Source: Eubacterium sp. AF22-9 (GTDB taxonomy: Bacteria > Bacillota > Clostridia > Lachnospirales > Lachnospiraceae). From it: a stretch of DNA of 64,000 nt. The notes under the pieces are model-generated. The model did no database searches and was not told where the DNA came from. It saw only the letters and a list, made by a program, of their open reading frames with translations. The position numbers were made by a program, and so were the translations under genes. Numbering within the stretch: the first letter of the stretch is position 1; each line of letters begins with the position of its first letter. This document shows, in pieces, positions 7,942 through 17,529 of the stretch. The DNA is taken from positions 41,620 to 105,619 of the forward strand of contig QRVH01000003.1 of assembly GCA_003458705.1 (NCBI GenBank), given 5' to 3'.

Positions 7942-9456
7942 CTACAATCCCATAATTTCATATATATACTTCATATCCATATTTTCACGGATTGCATCTG
8001 CCAGCTTGTCATACTCTCTCTGCTTATATTCTTCAAAACTCATGTCTGAACCGCCGTGTGTCGCAATCCCACATCTTTTACCAAGCATATTTATAAAACC
8101 GTCACAGAATTCTTTCTCATCAAATATTCCGTGAAGATAAGTTCCTGCCACATTCCCACAGACACACCCATCCATATATTCCGTTCCATCGACAGTATTA
8201 TATATTTTTGCAAATGCATGCGCCTGTCCTTCACCCACAGTACTCTCTCCCATATGAATTTCATATCCGGCACATTTTTTCTTTCCAAGCATTTCCCACA
8301 TTCCTGACTGGCTGCAGATTATTCCCCTTGCTCTTGTACGGTGCTTAGACAGTGTAAATGTAGTTGTAACCGGAAGAAGACCTATTCCCGGAACAACCTC
8401 ACCGGTTTCTGCATTACATGAATCATCAATAACATTTCCTAACATCTGGTAACCGCCACATATTCCAAATACAGGTATTTCCTGCCTTGCACATTTTATA
8501 ATCTGTGCTTCAATTCCATTCTTACGCAGCCATTTTAAATCATTAATGGTATTCTTACTTCCTGGAAGAATTATAAGATTGGGATTTCCTATCTGTTCTG
8601 CCTTATCGACATATCTTAAATTAACCTCCGGCAGCCTTTCGAGTGCATTAAAATCTGTAAAATTCGAAATATGAGGCAGTCTTATTACAACTATATCCAG
8701 CTTTTCCCCTGAAACATCTGAGTCCGATGTTTCAAGCCTTGAAGCAAGGCTGTCTTCATCTTCAATATCAAGCCTTACATAAGGAATTACCCCGGCAACA
8801 GGAATCGGACATATGTCATATAACTGTTTTATACCCGGTTCAAGTATTTTCCTGTCTCCACGGAACTTATTCATGACCAGACCTTTTACACGCCTGCGTT
8901 CCTTTTCTTCAAGAAGCATGATTGTTCCAACAAGCTGTGCAAACACGCCTCCACGGTCAATATCTCCAACAAGAAGCACCGGTGCATCTACAAGTTCCGC
9001 CATTCCCATATTAACAATATCATCTTTCTTAAGATTAATCTCTGCCGGACTTCCTGCGCCCTCAAGTACTATCACATCATATTTTCTGTCAAGAGTGTCA
9101 TAGGCTTTTAATATGTCCGGAATCAGTTTCTTTTTATACTGGAAATATTCTTTAGCCGGCATATTTTTAAGCGGTGTTCCGTTTACAATAACCTGTGAAC
9201 CCACATCGCTTGTCGGCTTTAACAATATGGGATTCATTTCTACACATGGTGCTATTCCTGCCGCTTCTGCCTGCATAACTTGTGCTCTTCCCATTTCCAG
9301 ACCATCCGCTGTTATGTATGAATTCAATGCCATATTCTGTGATTTAAAAGGTACTGCATTATACCCGTCCTGCTTCAGCACTCTTAATATTCCTGCCGTT
9401 ATAATGCTCTTTCCTGCATTAGACATTGTTCCCTGAATCATAAGATTCTTTGCCAT
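7942..9456 (-). CDS. cbiP: cobyric acid synthase (adenosylcobyric acid synthase, glutamine-dependent)
   Basis: About 504 residues. It amidates side chains b, d, e and g of adenosylcobyrinate a,c-diamide using ATP and glutamine. The N-terminal dethiobiotin-synthetase-like domain has the P-loop GTMSNAGKS; the C-terminal class I glutaminase has the nucleophile in FGICGGYQMLG and the His in AGTYLHGIFD. ATG 9456 is preferred over GTG 9462 because AGGGTG lies 8 bases upstream of it. It follows cobD in the operon. Confidence 0.95.
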   Translation of the reverse strand: MAKNLMIQGTMSNAGKSIITAGILRVLKQDGYNAVPFKSQNMALNSYITADGLEMGRAQVMQAEAAGIAPCVEMNPILLKPTSDVGSQVIVNGTPLKNMPAKEYFQYKKKLIPDILKAYDTLDRKYDVIVLEGAGSPAEINLKKDDIVNMGMAELVDAPVLLVGDIDRGGVFAQLVGTIMLLEEKERRRVKGLVMNKFRGDRKILEPGIKQLYDICPIPVAGVIPYVRLDIEDEDSLASRLETSDSDVSGEKLDIVVIRLPHISNFTDFNALERLPEVNLRYVDKAEQIGNPNLIILPGSKNTINDLKWLRKNGIEAQIIKCARQEIPVFGICGGYQMLGNVIDDSCNAETGEVVPGIGLLPVTTTFTLSKHRTRARGIICSQSGMWEMLGKKKCAGYEIHMGESTVGEGQAHAFAKIYNTVDGTEYMDGCVCGNVAGTYLHGIFDEKEFCDGFINMLGKRCGIATHGGSDMSFEEYKQREYDKLADAIRENMDMKYIYEIMGL

Positions 9457-9479
9457 AATCACTGCACCCTGCCTTTCTT

Positions 9480-10538
9480 TTACACTTCCAGTATCTGTCT
9501 CATATTATTAATAAGAACTTCATTATCCGCATGCTGCTTTACTGCTATACGGTAGCAGTCAGCCGGCATATTATGATAACTCCCACATGACCGTATAAGT
9601 ATCCCATGCTTTAATAATTCTTCCTGTATCATGCATCCTGCTTTACTTTGTGGCAGTCTGAATGTTAAATAATCTGCCTGTGACGGATAAACAATACATT
9701 TCATATCTGATAATTCATTGAAAAGAAACTGCCGTTCCCTCTGAATAAGTTCATGCGTATACTTCTCATAATCTTTATCCGCAAATGCCGCAATTCCTGC
9801 ACGCTGTGCCACAGACGACACATTCCATTCCGGAAGCTGTAATGAAACCCTGTTAATTAATTCTGTATTGGCACTCATCATATATCCTAATCGAATTCCC
9901 GCCATTGCATAAAACTTTGTAAATGCATTTATAATCACAAGATTATCATAATCATCCAGAAATCTTTTACAGCTTATAATTTCATACTGCGGATTAAACC
10001 TTAAAAAGCACTCATCAGCTACAACTACAATGTTCCTGTCCCTGCATATATCAAGTATATTAACAAGAATATCTTCAGGTATAAGGTTTCCTGTAGGATT
10101 ATTGGGATTACATATAAAACACATCTGGATATCCATATCCTTAAGCTGACTGCATGCATCTGCATAACCAAATCCATTCTTTTCATCAAGTTTGTAATAT
10201 TCAGTTTCTGCACCATACGCACTGACAGCGCGTTCATACCCCGAAAAAGATGGGGCTGCAACTGCACATTTATAAGGTTTTTCTGCCCTAACCACAGCCA
10301 TTATAAGTTCAGAAGCACCATTTCCACACAGTATTCTTTCTGCCTGTACCCTCTCCTTACCGGCAACTGCCTCTCTTAACGCCGTATACCTGATATCAGG
10401 ATATGTCTCATATCCGCTCATATTATTAAGAATTGCGTCCTGCACTCCATCCGGCATTCCAAGCGGATTAATATTAACCGAAAAATCAAGTGACACTTCC
10501 TTGTCATAGGTATTACCGCCATGTATCTGTTTTTCCAT
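9480..10538 (-). CDS. cobD: L-threonine-O-3-phosphate decarboxylase (PLP enzyme)
   Basis: 352 residues, fold type I aminotransferase family. It supplies (R)-1-amino-2-propanol O-2-phosphate, the linker of the B12 nucleotide loop. Visible motifs: NPNNPTGN (144-151), DECF (175-178), and NAFTKFYAMAGIRLGY with the PLP lysine K208. The size and the neighbours cbiB and cbiP separate it from histidinol-phosphate aminotransferase. Confidence 0.93.
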   Translation of the reverse strand: MEKQIHGGNTYDKEVSLDFSVNINPLGMPDGVQDAILNNMSGYETYPDIRYTALREAVAGKERVQAERILCGNGASELIMAVVRAEKPYKCAVAAPSFSGYERAVSAYGAETEYYKLDEKNGFGYADACSQLKDMDIQMCFICNPNNPTGNLIPEDILVNILDICRDRNIVVVADECFLRFNPQYEIISCKRFLDDYDNLVIINAFTKFYAMAGIRLGYMMSANTELINRVSLQLPEWNVSSVAQRAGIAAFADKDYEKYTHELIQRERQFLFNELSDMKCIVYPSQADYLTFRLPQSKAGCMIQEELLKHGILIRSCGSYHNMPADCYRIAVKQHADNEVLINNMRQILEV

Positions 10539-10559
10539 AAATGATAACCTTTCGTCTGA

Positions 10560-11597
10560 TCAACAGAAATAACACATCACTGCACTTCTTATAATGAGCA
10601 CAATAATAATCACAATAAATGCGGTGATGTACAATAAAATATTACTTCTTTTTATATCTTCAATTTCCAGCTCCCGGATTGAATCTCCAATCTGCGGCTT
10701 ATGTACAAGTCTGCCAAAATAATAGTTGTCTCCTGACAGAGAAACCTTCAATGCTCCTGCACATGCCGATTCTGTCTGTGCAGAATTAGGACTGCTGTGT
10801 TTCATTCTGTCCCTTAAAAAAATCTTCCATGCATTGCCCATGCTGTAATGTGATAAATCTTTATTCCTTCCCATACACTTTTCTGCAAGCTGTGCAATTC
10901 CGGCAGCTGCAACCATAAGACATCCGCCTGCTCTTGCAGGAATAAGGTTCACAACATCATCCATTTTAGCTGCAAATCTTCCGAAATGCAGATATTTATC
11001 ATTCTTATAGCCAATCATTGAATCCATAGTATTAACTGCCTTATATACGAAGCCCCCGACAGCACCGAAAAACATCATATAAAACAATGGCGCAACAACA
11101 CCATCTGATGTATTTTCCGCAACCGTCTCAACAGCCGCACGCGTAATACCATGTTCATCTAGCTGGCTGGTATCTCTTCCGACAATCATTGATACAGCCT
11201 GTCTTGCCTGTGGAATCCCTTCATTTTTCAAAGCATAATATACTTTCATGCTCTCTGTTTTTAGTGATTTCACAGCAAGAATCTGATAGCACATAATCGT
11301 TTCGACTACACATCCAAGCACTATATTAATATAATAGCAGACCGCAAGTATGCCCGCTGTAACAATACCTGTTATTAATGGTATTAAAACTGCCAGAACT
11401 ATACCTCTTTTATATTTCTTTGCTTGTGAATACTCTTCTTTTAACAAAATGCCTTCCAGCCATGAAATAAGTTTTCCTATAAGGCGTACCGGGTGATACA
11501 GCCAGTGCGGATCTCCAATAATCAGATCAAGCACATATCCACATGCAATTGCTATAGTCTGACATGTAAATATACATCCAAAAATATTATTATTCAT
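10560..11597 (-). CDS. cbiB: adenosylcobinamide-phosphate synthase
   Basis: 345-residue integral membrane protein of the CbiB/CobD-membrane family, joining the aminopropanol linker to cobyric acid. Family signatures are visible: GDPHWLYHPVRLIG near the N-terminus, TRAAVETVAENTSDGVVAPLFY in the middle, YLHFGRFAAKMDDVVNLIPAR, and SPNSAQTESACAGAL towards the end. Its ATG shares a base with the cobC stop at 11597, indicating tight coupling. Confidence 0.94.
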   Translation of the reverse strand: MNNNIFGCIFTCQTIAIACGYVLDLIIGDPHWLYHPVRLIGKLISWLEGILLKEEYSQAKKYKRGIVLAVLIPLITGIVTAGILAVCYYINIVLGCVVETIMCYQILAVKSLKTESMKVYYALKNEGIPQARQAVSMIVGRDTSQLDEHGITRAAVETVAENTSDGVVAPLFYMMFFGAVGGFVYKAVNTMDSMIGYKNDKYLHFGRFAAKMDDVVNLIPARAGGCLMVAAAGIAQLAEKCMGRNKDLSHYSMGNAWKIFLRDRMKHSSPNSAQTESACAGALKVSLSGDNYYFGRLVHKPQIGDSIRELEIEDIKRSNILLYITAFIVIIIVLIIRSAVMCYFC

Positions 11598-12181
11598 TAT
11601 TTCTCCGTAATCTTTTTTATTGTACTTATATGTCCTTTCTCAGTAACATCGCAGATATATCCATCACCATTGCCACAATGATAATCATAATAACCTCCAC
11701 CATATATTTCTGACAAAACTGCCATTATAGTTCCTCCATGAACAATACATGCAGCCGTTCCCACCCCTGATTCCATGCATTCATTAACAACTCTGTTCCA
11801 CGCATGGACACATCTTGTCCTGAAATCAGCTATATCTTCTCCCTGCGGAAAAGGTATTGTTCCATTACTGTCAATCCATTTCTGGTAATACTCATCGCCT
11901 GTCAGTTCTTTATAATTCTTTCCCTCGAATTTACCAAAGTCACATTCCCTGAAATCCTGCACAATTATCTGCTTCGTGTCATGATATATAAATTCTGCTG
12001 TCTGCCTGCATCTTTTTAAAGGACTTACATATAATGCCTGTACCTGTGGATAACATCCGGCTCTCATATACTCTTGTATCTGTACCATTCCTGTATCACA
12101 CAATGGTTCATCCGTAGTTCCTATATATCTCTTTTCAATGTTTCCTGCTGTTGCTCCATGTCTGATTAATACAATCTCCAT
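11597..12181 (-). CDS. cobC: histidine phosphatase, probable alpha-ribazole-5'-phosphate phosphatase
   Basis: About 194 residues of the phosphoglycerate-mutase-like superfamily. The phospho-acceptor motif LIRHGATAGN is at the N-terminus; the second histidine is in CIVHGGTIMAVL. It would remove the phosphate from alpha-ribazole phosphate or cobalamin-5'-phosphate. An upstream in-frame start at 12208 exists, but ATG 12181 places LIRHG at the family position and lies just past the previous gene. The operon position makes the CobC assignment likely. Confidence 0.85.
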   Translation of the reverse strand: MEIVLIRHGATAGNIEKRYIGTTDEPLCDTGMVQIQEYMRAGCYPQVQALYVSPLKRCRQTAEFIYHDTKQIIVQDFRECDFGKFEGKNYKELTGDEYYQKWIDSNGTIPFPQGEDIADFRTRCVHAWNRVVNECMESGVGTAACIVHGGTIMAVLSEIYGGGYYDYHCGNGDGYICDVTEKGHISTIKKITEK

Positions 12182-12186
12182 ATTTC

Positions 12187-12570
12187 TTACTGTCCGCCTT
12201 TCAGACACTGTCCTATTCCACAGGTTACTCTTTCCACATGCACAGCCTTCTTAACTGCACTGCAAAGTACGCGTCCGACTGCTTCCCTGTATATTCTGTC
12301 CTCTTTTTCTAACGGAACTATTCCGCTTCCAACTTCATCACATATTATAATAATCTCCGGATTGATATCATACAGACTGTCTATCAGAGTGTCTGTTGAT
12401 TTTCCTTCTTTAACATATCTTTTTATAAGCAGATGCATATGATTTAATATTTCAGCATTTTCCAGGTCTTCAATATTACAATCTGCCCCATCTGCCACAA
12501 CCGACATATTTTTCTTACTACATACATAATCAAGTTTTCCCTGATAAGCCCCACCAAAATATACTTCCAT
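12187..12570 (-). CDS. short CobU-family protein with a degenerate P-loop
   Basis: 127 residues. The N-terminus VYFGGAYQGKLDYV mirrors the CobU P-loop GGARSGKS, but the Ser/Thr after GK is Leu. The second half, CDEVGSGIVPLEKEDRIYREAVGRV, matches the CobU segment NEVGMGIVP plus the helix after it. The middle of CobU, with the guanylated histidine region, is missing. It may be a regulatory or half-active partner of the full-length CobU upstream, or a decayed paralogue. Confidence 0.7.
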   Translation of the reverse strand: MEVYFGGAYQGKLDYVCSKKNMSVVADGADCNIEDLENAEILNHMHLLIKRYVKEGKSTDTLIDSLYDINPEIIIICDEVGSGIVPLEKEDRIYREAVGRVLCSAVKKAVHVERVTCGIGQCLKGGQ

Positions 12571-12589
12571 ATTATCTCCATTCTGCTGG

Positions 12590-13360
12590 CTAAATTAATG
12601 TAATTACTGCAATTGCAGCCGTCATGCACAACTCACTCACACAAAGCAGATAGCCCGCAAGGTCACCTGTTACCCCGCCAAACTGCTTATATGCCATATG
12701 CCTGTAATAGAGTAAAACAAGAAATGCCACTGCAGCAACTGCAGCTGCTGTGATAATACTGCACATGCACATACATGAAACACACAATACAAGCTGTATT
12801 ACAAGCATTATATTTACCCGCTTTGTGGCTGTAACACTTGTAAATGTATGAAGCATTCCGTTATTTCTTGCACCGCGGAAATTAACTGCTGCCAGTCCGC
12901 TGATAATTCTCGACAGATAAAAAGTAAATACCATAATAATAATCTGCATATTTCCCGCCTTCTGTACAACAATAAATGCAGCAGCAAAATACAGCACATA
13001 ATAAACCAGAAGTTTAATAACTGCAAATGCACCAATATGCGAATCCTTTAATATTGCCAGTTTCTTTTCCCTGTCACCATATGAATTAAGTGCATCACAT
13101 GTATCCATATAACCATCAACATGGATTCCCCCTGTTATAATAACCGGCAGTATGATAAGTACCAGAGTCCTGCTTATATCCGGCACATATAAAATTTCCC
13201 CGGCATATATCCATCCATAAACCAAAGCTCCAGTTATAAATCCAATCAGCGGAAAGAATCCCATTACATATTTCATGTCTTTTTCATCTAATTCAAGATG
13301 TGGCATTGGTATTTTGGAATACATTGAAAATGCAATCACCAGTGATTTAATTATCGACAT
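12590..13360 (-). CDS. cobS: cobalamin synthase (adenosylcobinamide-GDP ribazoletransferase)
   Basis: About 256 residues, polytopic membrane enzyme attaching alpha-ribazole to adenosylcobinamide-GDP. The family motifs GGIHVDGYMDTCDAL and LKDSHIGAFAV are intact. ATG 13360 is preferred over TTG 13366 because GGGGG lies 9 bases upstream. It overlaps the cobU gene upstream and precedes the short CobU-like gene. Confidence 0.94.
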   Translation of the reverse strand: MSIIKSLVIAFSMYSKIPMPHLELDEKDMKYVMGFFPLIGFITGALVYGWIYAGEILYVPDISRTLVLIILPVIITGGIHVDGYMDTCDALNSYGDREKKLAILKDSHIGAFAVIKLLVYYVLYFAAAFIVVQKAGNMQIIIMVFTFYLSRIISGLAAVNFRGARNNGMLHTFTSVTATKRVNIMLVIQLVLCVSCMCMCSIITAAAVAAVAFLVLLYYRHMAYKQFGGVTGDLAGYLLCVSELCMTAAIAVITLI

Positions 13361-13886
13361 CGCCAATATCCCCCTTTAAAAATACAGGAATTGAATATAC
13401 AACTTCTACAACTGCATCTGCTGCTCTGGAAAGCCTCACATTAATCTCCCCAAGCCGCCTGATATAATCAGTTGTACCAGCATCATATTCACATCCGTCT
13501 GAAAATACTTCATTTGTTACAATAACAAGATGCCTGCATCCTGAATACAGTTTCATACAGCCATCAAATATATCATCTGGTTTTCCGGCTTCTCCAAAAC
13601 ATTCGTTGGCAAGAAGGTTAGACATGCATTCAACTAATACCACCGGTCTTTCTTCTTTATCACAGCAATCCAATGCACTGCCTATATTCTGATACTGCTC
13701 TATCGTTTCAAAGCCTTTTCCCTCACGCTGCCTTTTATGCTTTTCAATTCTTATTCTGCCTTCCTCTCCGAAAGGCTGCATGGTTGCCACATAATATTTT
13801 TTATTATCTCCGGCAAGCCGGCAGCATATCTGTTCAGCATATTCTGACTTGCCGCTGCCGCTTACCCCTGTAATTATAATCAACAT
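13347..13886 (-). CDS. cobU: adenosylcobinamide kinase / guanylyltransferase
   Basis: 179 residues, the family size. P-loop GVSGSGKSEYAE at residues 7-18, and RIRIEKHKRQR containing the histidine expected to carry GMP. The NEV motif is present (VTNEVFSDG), but the usual GIVP stretch after it is replaced; that stretch is instead conserved in the short CobU-like gene at 12187. It overlaps cbiA-cobT by 7 bases and cobS by about 14. Confidence 0.88.
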   Translation of the reverse strand: MLIIITGVSGSGKSEYAEQICCRLAGDNKKYYVATMQPFGEEGRIRIEKHKRQREGKGFETIEQYQNIGSALDCCDKEERPVVLVECMSNLLANECFGEAGKPDDIFDGCMKLYSGCRHLVIVTNEVFSDGCEYDAGTTDYIRRLGEINVRLSRAADAVVEVVYSIPVFLKGDIGDVDN

Positions 13887-16321
13887 TTTCCATAATCCTC
13901 ATATGCAGCTATCTGTATATCGTCAAATGTAGTATTTTCCCTGTACACCTGCAAAGCCATGTCAAGAAGCGGAAACATCATAACTGCCCCTGTTCCTTCG
14001 CCTAACGCAAGCTCTGCATGAATAACAGCTTTCTTTCCCAGACTGTCAAGAAGTACTTTCATTGCCGGTTCTTTTCCCTGATGCGATACAATAATGTAAT
14101 CATTAATCTCCGGCTGCAGCTTCACAGCAATAAGTGCCGCAACCGTCGCGATAACACCATCAGCAACAACTGGTATCCCATACACTGCTCCTCCGATATA
14201 CACTCCCACAAGTCCTGCTATATCAAGTCCGCCTATACTCTGTAAAAGTTTCAATGGATTATCTGCGTATCTGCCATACATTTCTTTAGCCTTTGCAATG
14301 ACTTCCACTTTCCTTTTAAGCCCTGAATCATCAAGTCCTGCACCTCTTCCGGTAACAGCTTCCGGCTCAAGGTTTAATAATATACTTGCAAGTGCTGTAC
14401 TCGTAGTTGTATTGCCAATCCCCATCTCTCCTGTGGCAAGAATGTTATATCCTTGTTCACTGCACCATTCTACCTGCTTAATTCCTTCGTGGACTGCCTG
14501 TATAAGCTGTTCCTGTGACATTGCAGGTTCTTTAAGGAAATTTCTCGTACCTGTCATAACACGCCTGTTTACAAGATCTTTATAAGTTCCTACATCTGTT
14601 CCATCTGCAAGTTTATCTGCTGCAATACCTATATTCACAGGAATCACATCTGTTTTACTGCAAGCTGCCATTCTGCATACACTCGATATTCCATCCGCCA
14701 TATTGCAGCTTACAACTGCGGTCACATCCTGTCCTGTCTGTGTAATTCCCTCTTCAACTATTCCGTTATCTGCACACATTACAATAACAGCCCTTTTGTC
14801 TATATGTACATCCACTGTATTCTGGATTCCTGCTATCTGTGTTATTATTTCTTCCATAAGCCCAAGACCATGTAATGGCTTTGCTATTCCATTCCAGTGA
14901 GCTTTTGCTTTCATCACAGCGTCTCTATTAATACCTTTTATCTTATCCAGCTCCGGAATAAGTTCTGCTTCCTGTCTGCTGTTCTTCTTATACTTCATGC
15001 ATGCATCCATGAATCTTTCTGCTACATTTTCATTACCATAAAAATAAATGTGTGGAAATCCGGCATATAAAGTATCACTTCCGTAACCGGCAGAAGCTGT
15101 GCTGTTATCAGAAGCCTTTATGACTTCATAATCACTACCCGGACAATCACTGTTCCAGTAATGAAATTCATGTGCACGGAAGCTTTGATTTTTATCTGCA
15201 AGCATTGTATTTTTTACAGACTTAACGCTCATGTACCCGAAACGCTGTAATTTCCCGGCATTATACCCTGTCCCTCTGATAATTCCTGCCATTGGATATT
15301 TTTCTTTATCCGGAGTTTCAAGATACTCATGCAGATATAGAAACCCGCCACACTCAGCTATACACGGAAGACCTGACTGTATCCTGCCAGCAATATCCTT
15401 TCGCATTGATATATTTTCTGACAGTTCTTCTGCATGAAGCTCAGGATATCCTCCATATAACAATAATCCGTCTATATTCTCAGGAAGAATGCTGTCTTTA
15501 AGAGGGCTGAAATATGTAAGTTCACATCCACTCTGTCTTAAATAATCAAGGTTATCTTCATAAAGAAAACAGAATGCTTCATCCTTTGCAACTGCTATTC
15601 TTAGATTTCTCTTTTTCTTTTCTTTGTAATGTATTTCATTCTCTGAGGCATTTTCTGCAATCTTAAGAATCCCGTCTATATCCAGTGTTTCTTTCATCTG
15701 ACTTGCAATACAGGTGACTTTTTCCTGAAAATGTTCAACCTCTGCCGATGTAACAAGTCCAAGATGACGGCTTTCAAGAACGGCCTCCTTCTTATATGGC
15801 AGATAGCCTAATGGTTCTATCCCCATCTCTTTAACCATCTGTGCAGCATCTTTATATAATCTGGATGATAAATTATTAAATATCACACCTCTGATATGAC
15901 TATCTTTTTCATATCCTGTATATCCTTTTATGACTGCACCTATTGAATTACTCATCCCACGGCAGTTTACTATAAGTATAACCGGTGTATCCGTAATGCC
16001 TGCTATATCATAGGAGCTTCCCTTCGTGCCAAAGCCCTGGCCGTCAAAGTATCCCATAACGCCCTCAACTACAGTTATATCACTCTCACATTCTTTGCGT
16101 GCAAGCAGATATTTTATTGTCTCATCATCACAGAACCAGCTGTCAAGATTGCCTGTACGCATATTCAGTACACGGGAATGAAACATAGAATCAATATAAT
16201 CAGGTCCGCATTTTAATGCTGATGTCTTAAGTCCCATATCTTTAAAGCACTGGCATAAACCACAGACAATTGTTGTTTTACCACATCCGCTGCCTGTTCC
16301 GGTTATCATTATACGACTCAT
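13880..16321 (-). CDS. CbiA-CobT fusion: cobyrinate a,c-diamide synthase joined to DMB phosphoribosyltransferase
   Basis: 813 residues in one frame. Residues 1 to about 455 are CbiA: P-loop GTGSGCGKTT, then a glutaminase domain with Cys in CIAECGGFLYLHE and a late His. Residues from about 460 on are CobT: ADNGIVEEGITQTGQDVT, MGIGNTTTSTALAS, GRGAGLDD and the catalytic glutamate in LALGEGTGA near the end. CbiA amidates side chains a and c; CobT makes alpha-ribazole phosphate from nicotinate mononucleotide and a lower-ligand base. The two steps are far apart in the pathway, so the fusion is probably for co-expression. Confidence 0.93.
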   Translation of the reverse strand: MSRIMITGTGSGCGKTTIVCGLCQCFKDMGLKTSALKCGPDYIDSMFHSRVLNMRTGNLDSWFCDDETIKYLLARKECESDITVVEGVMGYFDGQGFGTKGSSYDIAGITDTPVILIVNCRGMSNSIGAVIKGYTGYEKDSHIRGVIFNNLSSRLYKDAAQMVKEMGIEPLGYLPYKKEAVLESRHLGLVTSAEVEHFQEKVTCIASQMKETLDIDGILKIAENASENEIHYKEKKKRNLRIAVAKDEAFCFLYEDNLDYLRQSGCELTYFSPLKDSILPENIDGLLLYGGYPELHAEELSENISMRKDIAGRIQSGLPCIAECGGFLYLHEYLETPDKEKYPMAGIIRGTGYNAGKLQRFGYMSVKSVKNTMLADKNQSFRAHEFHYWNSDCPGSDYEVIKASDNSTASAGYGSDTLYAGFPHIYFYGNENVAERFMDACMKYKKNSRQEAELIPELDKIKGINRDAVMKAKAHWNGIAKPLHGLGLMEEIITQIAGIQNTVDVHIDKRAVIVMCADNGIVEEGITQTGQDVTAVVSCNMADGISSVCRMAACSKTDVIPVNIGIAADKLADGTDVGTYKDLVNRRVMTGTRNFLKEPAMSQEQLIQAVHEGIKQVEWCSEQGYNILATGEMGIGNTTTSTALASILLNLEPEAVTGRGAGLDDSGLKRKVEVIAKAKEMYGRYADNPLKLLQSIGGLDIAGLVGVYIGGAVYGIPVVADGVIATVAALIAVKLQPEINDYIIVSHQGKEPAMKVLLDSLGKKAVIHAELALGEGTGAVMMFPLLDMALQVYRENTTFDDIQIAAYEDYGKC

Positions 16322-17508
16322 TGCATTCTCCTTCCCTCTATAATAAATACTGGATTATTTGCAGACATCATATGATATCTGCCTGTTTTCTTTATCTGCG
16401 TTACTGCAATCTGGACTATATCAAGTACGCTCATATTATTCTTTTCCATTAATGAAATCATATCCTGTAGTGTTTCTAAAGTTACTGCTGTAGCCACAAC
16501 ATGGACATTGGGATTTTTTCTAAGAATACTGTCAAAAATGTATTCTGATTCACCGCCACTTCCACCAATAAACACTTCATCCGGCACTGGCAGATTATCA
16601 ATTACATCTGCTGCATTGCCATGTATAATCTCTATGTTATTAAGTCCGAATTTCTCTGCATTACGGGCAATAAGACTGCATCCTTCTTCTGTTCTCTCAA
16701 CCGCATATACAGTTCCGTATGGTGCATGCAGTGCAAGCTCTACCGAAACAGAACCTGTTCCTGCGCCTATATCATACACACATGAATTCTTTCTGACTGC
16801 CATACGGCTCATTACACCTGCCCGTATTTCCCTCTTAGTCATTGGCACATCTGAACGGATAAAATAACTGTCAGGAATTCCTGTTATAGAAAATGTATGT
16901 GAATAATCATTGTATACTGCCATTACAGTAAGCCCTGCTGACTCATATTCTGTAAATTCTGACACTTCACCACTGGATATCTTTTCATTTTCATATGAAA
17001 GATTTTCCCCTATCCAGACATGTGCCTTTGAAAGCCCCACACTCTGAAGCTGCTTACATATCTGTGATACATTTCCCTGTGTCAGAAAATATGTCATCTC
17101 ATTCTGTAAAACTACAGGTATGTAACTCTGTTTTTTTCCATGCACACTTACAAATGCCGCATTTTCCCAAGGTTTGCCAATTCTTGCGGCAAAATATATT
17201 ACAGAAGATATTCCAGGCAGGATACGGTATTCATATTTTCCTTCAAGCGCATCTGCAAGCTTTCTTGTTCCACTGTAAAATCCGGTATCACCAGACATAA
17301 GCACAACATATTCTTGTGCCTCTTCCTGCTCGATAATACTTACTATATTATCTGCTGTTACAGCATAAAATGTCTTTTTATCCGGATATTCCTCTATCAA
17401 CCGCTTTGAGCCTATTATAATTTCTGCATTATCAATTGCAGCTTTTACTTCCTCTGTAATGCAGCTTTTACTGCCTGGTCCCATTCCAGCTATAATTACC
17501 CTTTTCAT
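16318..17508 (-). CDS. cbiET: CbiE-CbiT bifunctional cobalt-precorrin-6B/7 methyltransferase-decarboxylase
   Basis: 396 residues. The N-terminal CbiE domain (about 1-200) is a tetrapyrrole methylase (IIAGMGPGS, LMSGDTGFYSG). The C-terminal CbiT domain (about 210-396) is a Rossmann SAM methyltransferase with DIGAGTGSVSVELA and PDEVFIGGSGG. Together they methylate C5 and C15 and decarboxylate the acetate on C12. Fusion as in CobL is common in Clostridia. 4-base overlap with cbiA-cobT. Confidence 0.94.
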   Translation of the reverse strand: MKRVIIAGMGPGSKSCITEEVKAAIDNAEIIIGSKRLIEEYPDKKTFYAVTADNIVSIIEQEEAQEYVVLMSGDTGFYSGTRKLADALEGKYEYRILPGISSVIYFAARIGKPWENAAFVSVHGKKQSYIPVVLQNEMTYFLTQGNVSQICKQLQSVGLSKAHVWIGENLSYENEKISSGEVSEFTEYESAGLTVMAVYNDYSHTFSITGIPDSYFIRSDVPMTKREIRAGVMSRMAVRKNSCVYDIGAGTGSVSVELALHAPYGTVYAVERTEEGCSLIARNAEKFGLNNIEIIHGNAADVIDNLPVPDEVFIGGSGGESEYIFDSILRKNPNVHVVATAVTLETLQDMISLMEKNNMSVLDIVQIAVTQIKKTGRYHMMSANNPVFIIEGRRMQ

Positions 17509-17529
17509 TACTCACTCCATCTTAACCTG

